A stretch of DNA of 9,152 nucleotides from an uncultured Eubacteriales bacterium (lineage in GTDB: Bacteria; Bacillota; Clostridia; Lachnospirales; Lachnospiraceae). The stretch covers positions 1 to 9,152 of the forward strand of contig OMSZ01000220.1 of assembly GCA_900313855.1 (NCBI GenBank), read 5' to 3'. Positions 6,163 to 9,152 of this stretch are shown here, piece by piece. Numbering within the stretch: position 1 is the first letter of the stretch; every line of letters starts with the position of its first letter. The position numbers and the translations under genes were made by a program. Below the pieces are notes generated by a model that did not search any database, had not been told where the DNA came from, and saw only the letters and a list, made by a program, of their open reading frames with translations.

Positions 6163-6267
6163 AAAGTCATTACTCCATATCTATATCAGATCAATCATTA
6201 ACCAAATTGTATCGTTCATCGGCACCTTTCGGTATTCACCTTCAGATTGCAGATATCACCCTTGAAC
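6163..6267 (-). promoter_or_regulatory. Leader of the small helical gene, with a GNRA-type hairpin and a possible 12-codon leader ORF
   Basis: About 100 bases between the predicted transcription start and the ATG at 6162. Minus-strand RNA contains ACCGAAAGGT (6233-6224), a 3-bp stem with a GAAA tetraloop. It also contains a short reading frame from ATG 6219 to TAG 6181 (MNDTIWLMIDLI), preceded by AAAGGTG at a tight spacing of 3 bases. Three loosely similar AGGTGA-like segments also occur. I could not match it to any riboswitch class. Function is not established. Confidence 0.35.
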
Positions 6268-6273
6268 AGTAAC

Positions 6274-6301
6274 AGTATATCACACTTTCAGCATCAGTCA
6301 A
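6274..6301 (-). promoter_or_regulatory. Probable sigma-A-type promoter for the small helical gene
   Basis: Minus strand: -35 TTGACT (6301-6296; 5 of 6), 16-base spacer, -10 TATACT (6279-6274; 5 of 6). The -35 overlaps the last codons of the upstream transporter gene (stop at 6296-6294). Predicted start is about 6267. This suggests the small gene can be expressed apart from the transporter, although no terminator is visible between them. Confidence 0.65.
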
Positions 6302-7178
6302 GGTGATGAAGATTATAATACCACCGAAGCACCGCCATACCTATTATTATAATATACCCGATAATACTGAGCATAACCGGAATCTCACCAAGAAAGATCA
6401 TTCCCCAGATCGCGGCAAATATTACCTGCGTATAATCAAAAACCGATATTTCTTTGGCAGGTGCATATTTGTACGCTGTTGTTATCGAAAACTGTCCGAC
6501 AGATGCGCCGACACCCGCCAACATCAAAAACATAAACTGCTTAAAAGACATCGGATGATAATCAAATATTAGAAATGGTCCGGTAACGAGACAGGAAAAA
6601 AGCGAAAAACACATGACGATTATCGGCGTCCGCTCGCCCTTCTTACCAAGCTTTCTTACAAAAGCATAAGCAGTTCCGGCTCCAAAACCTCCATAAAGTC
6701 CAAGCAGCGCCGGTATAGCCGCCGCGCCACCGGATGGTCTTATAATAAACACTGCCCCGATAAATGCTATTATTGTTGTCACGATATCCACCTTTGAAGG
6801 CACTTCCTTCAAAAGAGGTATAGATACAAGTATTGCAAAGAAAGGCGACAACTTATTAAGCATATTAGCATCGGCTATACCAAGATGGTCTATCGCATAG
6901 AAATTACATATCAGCCCCGATGTTCCGAAAAGGCATCTCATAAAAATATCCATCCTGTTCTCTTTGACTATATGTATCCCCTTTCCTTCCTTTACAAGAA
7001 GCGAAAGGGCGACCACTGCGGCAAAAGCATTGCGAAAGAAAGCCTTTTGCATCGTAGGAAGGTCACCCGAAATCCTTACAAAGAACGTCATAAACGAAAA
7101 ACCCAACGCTGCAAAAAGAATACAAACGATTCCCTTCACATGCTTATTGCTCCAACTGATCTTAGAATTATCAGTCAT
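6294..7178 (-). CDS. EamA/DMT-family membrane transporter
   Basis: A 294-residue integral membrane protein with about ten hydrophobic segments (roughly 14-34, 45-62, 77-98, 105-121, 128-146, 155-174, 184-204, 214-233, 246-264, 270-288), the layout of the drug/metabolite transporter superfamily with two EamA repeats (about 15-147 and 155-288). The second repeat shows the family-typical AP...V..Y...A...G..FLGE.P pattern (about 239-267). Members move small molecules such as amino acids, nucleotides or other metabolites, often outward; the substrate cannot be read from the sequence. The ATG at 7178 has GGAG 8 bases upstream. The gene begins 44 bases after the chemoreceptor stop on the same strand with no terminator between, so co-transcription is likely. 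The family is clear, the substrate unknown. Confidence 0.92.
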   Translation of the reverse strand: MTDNSKISWSNKHVKGIVCILFAALGFSFMTFFVRISGDLPTMQKAFFRNAFAAVVALSLLVKEGKGIHIVKENRMDIFMRCLFGTSGLICNFYAIDHLGIADANMLNKLSPFFAILVSIPLLKEVPSKVDIVTTIIAFIGAVFIIRPSGGAAAIPALLGLYGGFGAGTAYAFVRKLGKKGERTPIIVMCFSLFSCLVTGPFLIFDYHPMSFKQFMFLMLAGVGASVGQFSITTAYKYAPAKEISVFDYTQVIFAAIWGMIFLGEIPVMLSIIGYIIIIGMAVLRWYYNLHHLD

Positions 7179-7222
7179 TATAAAATCTCCAATCCTTCAA
7201 TTATGCCGCCCCAATATATTAT

Positions 7223-9152
7223 TTAAATATCAAATGAACTCAAGGTAGTCTGCAGAGAATCTATACGATTCATAACATCCTCAACATCCTTAGTTGCATC
7301 CTGTGAATTATCCGCGATCATCTGTACATTATGATTGACATCACGAAGTGCCTCATCAATCTGTCTCTGTGACTGGTTCAATCTGTTAAGAAGATCATTA
7401 ATGTTAGAAACCGATGCAGCCAACTCTTCTGAGCTTGCGCCTATTGTACTACTCTCATTGGCATAGAAGGATGCATCTCTATTATATCCTTCAGCCAGGT
7501 TAGACAAGGTTTCATAATCATTCATTACATCCACGCTTAAGAACTCAAGGATCTTACTGCTTTCATCCGAAAGTCTCTTAACACTCTCCATAACCTTCGC
7601 AGTTATTGTGCTGACCTTTTCAATCTCATCACTCGTAGTTGATGAAAGATTCTTAATCTCCTCAGCAACAACAGCAAAACCTTTGCCAGCTTCACCGGCA
7701 CGCGCTGCCTCAATTGATGCATTTAATGCCAAAAGATTGGTCTGGCTCGCAATACTCATAATAGCTCTGGAAACCTCAACTATCTCTTCTATAACCTTAG
7801 TCTCCTCAATAGCCTGTACCAAACGATCCTTACTTTCATTAGCTATCAAAACCGCACGGTCTCTGTTAGTTCTGATATCAGGTATTGCAACACTTACCTC
7901 CTTGATAATGCCCTTGGCTTTTTCAGCCATCTCCTGAGCTTCATTAGCAAGCGCATCTATTGCATCACCTATTTCTTCACTCATTTCAAAAATACTTGAG
8001 ATATTATTGGTCTGTTCTTCAGTATTGGCATTAGTCGATTCAATAGCTTCACTGATGTTGCCGATCCCTGAATTGATCGAACTGACTCTCTCAATAGCAA
8101 GCTTCATATCGCTTTCGATAAGAGCAGACTCATCCGTTGTCTGCCTTATAGTTCCTAAGAAACGGTTCTCCAATTCATCAATCAGATATCCTATTTCCGC
8201 ACTCTCTGACGGCATTGCTTTAACATGCTCTCTGCCGACAACCTTATCCTTGATAAACAAACGTATCCTTGCAAGCTGACCGAGATGCTTATCCATGATA
8301 AGATGCATCGCAATAATACCTAATATGATGATTATCAGCGCTGCCAGCACATTCTTGAAAACCACCTTCATCACTTCTGATGTAACAACCGAAACATTCT
8401 CCGCAATTCCAAGCTTCCAACCTGTCTGCGCTATATCATTAACGACAAAGCTCTTTTCTTTACCATCATAATCCTTAAGCTTCTGAACACTGCTATTATT
8501 AACATCAATCTTTATCTGATCTGAAAGAATAGTATTGCCATCCTCTTTAGGAAGGAAATCACCATTAGGATGAGTTATTACACTTCCGTCCGAAGCCAAC
8601 AGGAAACTGCTCACATTTTCGTTATCACTTATCGAATTAACAGTTTCAACAAGCGAATCAATGGAAATGTCAGCAAGTACCGCACACGTGTGATCTTCAC
8701 ATTTATAAGGAACCGTTACCGACACGATCATACCTCCGGTGGCAAAATCCTGATACGGCTCTGTATATGTAAGCTTTCCGTTAGCCTGAGCATCGATCCA
8801 CCATCCTCTGGTTGTAGGATCAAGATCTAACGTCTCATGTCCGGCAGAAAATACTCCGCCATTATAATCATAACAAACATAATACATCAACGCGCTCGGA
8901 TTCTTGGCAAGACATTTCTCAAGATAATCCATTATCGCATCCGTATTCTCATAATCCATCATAGAAACGGCATTAGTCATCATTTCAACCATGCTTCCCT
9001 GTTCCTTGAACCAGGCGTTAATAAGCTCAGCATTATTAGCTGATCTAACCTCTATCAGTTCATCATTTCTTCTGGTAAGCTTATTAGAAACCTCGGCAGA
9101 ATTGATAACAACAAGCACTGCTACAATGACGATCATAAGTATTGTCATATAT
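7223..9152 (-). CDS. Methyl-accepting chemotaxis protein with dCache sensor domain (5' end probably outside window)
   Basis: Membrane chemoreceptor that senses an extracellular ligand and controls the CheA kinase. Residue numbers are from the ATG at 9148. That ATG begins inside the first membrane helix (about 1-16), without the usual positively charged lead-in, and the frame stays open to the edge, so the true start is probably upstream. Order: membrane helix 1; periplasm-facing dCache-type sensor (about 30-255) with DPTTRGWW (R114, W116, W117), Y128, Y132, D134 and D160; membrane helix 2 (about 263-285); HAMP-like linker (about 285-335, with EIGYL); long coiled-coil signalling domain with the highly conserved hairpin tip [20 protein letters not shown] (split across about 465-500), which binds CheA/CheW. 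No C-terminal CheR/CheB pentapeptide tether is seen. The RxWW...Y...D pattern resembles the amino-acid-binding dCache motif, so an amino-acid ligand is plausible but inferred. The DMT transporter follows 44 bases downstream. Confidence 0.95.
   Translation of the reverse strand, partial: YMTILMIVIVAVLVVINSAEVSNKLTRRNDELIEVRSANNAELINAWFKEQGSMVEMMTNAVSMMDYENTDAIMDYLEKCLAKNPSALMYYVCYDYNGGVFSAGHETLDLDPTTRGWWIDAQANGKLTYTEPYQDFATGGMIVSVTVPYKCEDHTCAVLADISIDSLVETVNSISDNENVSSFLLASDGSVITHPNGDFLPKEDGNTILSDQIKIDVNNSSVQKLKDYDGKEKSFVVNDIAQTGWKLGIAENVSVVTSEVMKVVFKNVLAALIIIILGIIAMHLIMDKHLGQLARIRLFIKDKVVGREHVKAMPSESAEIGYLIDELENRFLGTIRQTTDESALIESDMKLAIERVSSINSGIGNISEAIESTNANTEEQTNNISSIFEMSEEIGDAIDALANEAQEMAEKAKGIIKEVSVAIPDIRTNRDRAVLIANESKDRLVQAIEETKVIEEIVEVSRAIMSIASQTNLLALNASIEAARAGEAGKGFAVVAEEIKNLSSTTSDEIEKVSTITAKVMESVKRLSDESSKILEFLSVDVMNDYETLSNLAEGYNRDASFYANESSTIGASSEELAASVSNINDLLNRLNQSQRQIDEALRDVNHNVQMIADNSQDATKDVEDVMNRIDSLQTTLSSFDI

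Noticed and set aside
6163..6267. A c-di-GMP or glycine-type riboswitch before the small helical gene
   Set aside because: The GAAA hairpin and GGTG segments are superficially similar, but the conserved cores of those classes (for example GGRACGCAAAGC) are absent.

Overview
The window looks like a chromosomal segment of a low-to-mid GC Firmicute, most likely a Lachnospiraceae/Clostridia member. The evidence is the sequence character of the L7/L12, L10 and RpoB proteins, the Firmicutes-style L10 leader with a transcription attenuator, strong AGGAGG ribosome binding sites, consensus sigma-A promoters, and a FliD-like orphan protein of a type I recall from Lachnospiraceae. The family assignment is inference; no database search was possible.

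Layout, left to right. Positions 1-4203 hold the ribosomal stalk/RNA polymerase operon on the minus strand. Reading from its promoter (about 4200) downwards, it comprises an L10 leader and attenuator, rplJ (L10), rplL (L7/L12), a 369-base gap with an imperfect terminator and a separate consensus promoter, and then the first 895 codons of rpoB, which runs off the left edge. Positions 4204-4463 are a divergent control region with repeated CCRTAAAT boxes and a second, rightward promoter. That promoter serves the only plus-strand gene (4464-5738), a 424-residue protein resembling the middle and C-terminal parts of the flagellar cap protein FliD. A strong bidirectional terminator (5749-5778) separates it from three minus-strand genes: a 124-residue helical protein of unknown function (5788-6162) with its own promoter and a roughly 100-base leader, an EamA/DMT-family membrane transporter (6294-7178), and a dCache-type methyl-accepting chemotaxis receptor (7223 to the right edge, 5' end probably outside).

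How the parts fit. The stalk/polymerase part is housekeeping. L10 and L12 should be autoregulated through the leader, while rpoB can be transcribed partly independently from its own promoter. The right-hand part has a motility/chemosensing flavour (FliD-like protein, chemoreceptor), but no true flagellar or chemotaxis-signalling operon is in view. There is no sign of mobile elements, CRISPR arrays, tRNA or rRNA genes. The least explained items are the orphan FliD-like gene, the small convergent helical protein with its structured leader, the iterated boxes at 4247-4320, and the structured DNA between rplL and rpoB.
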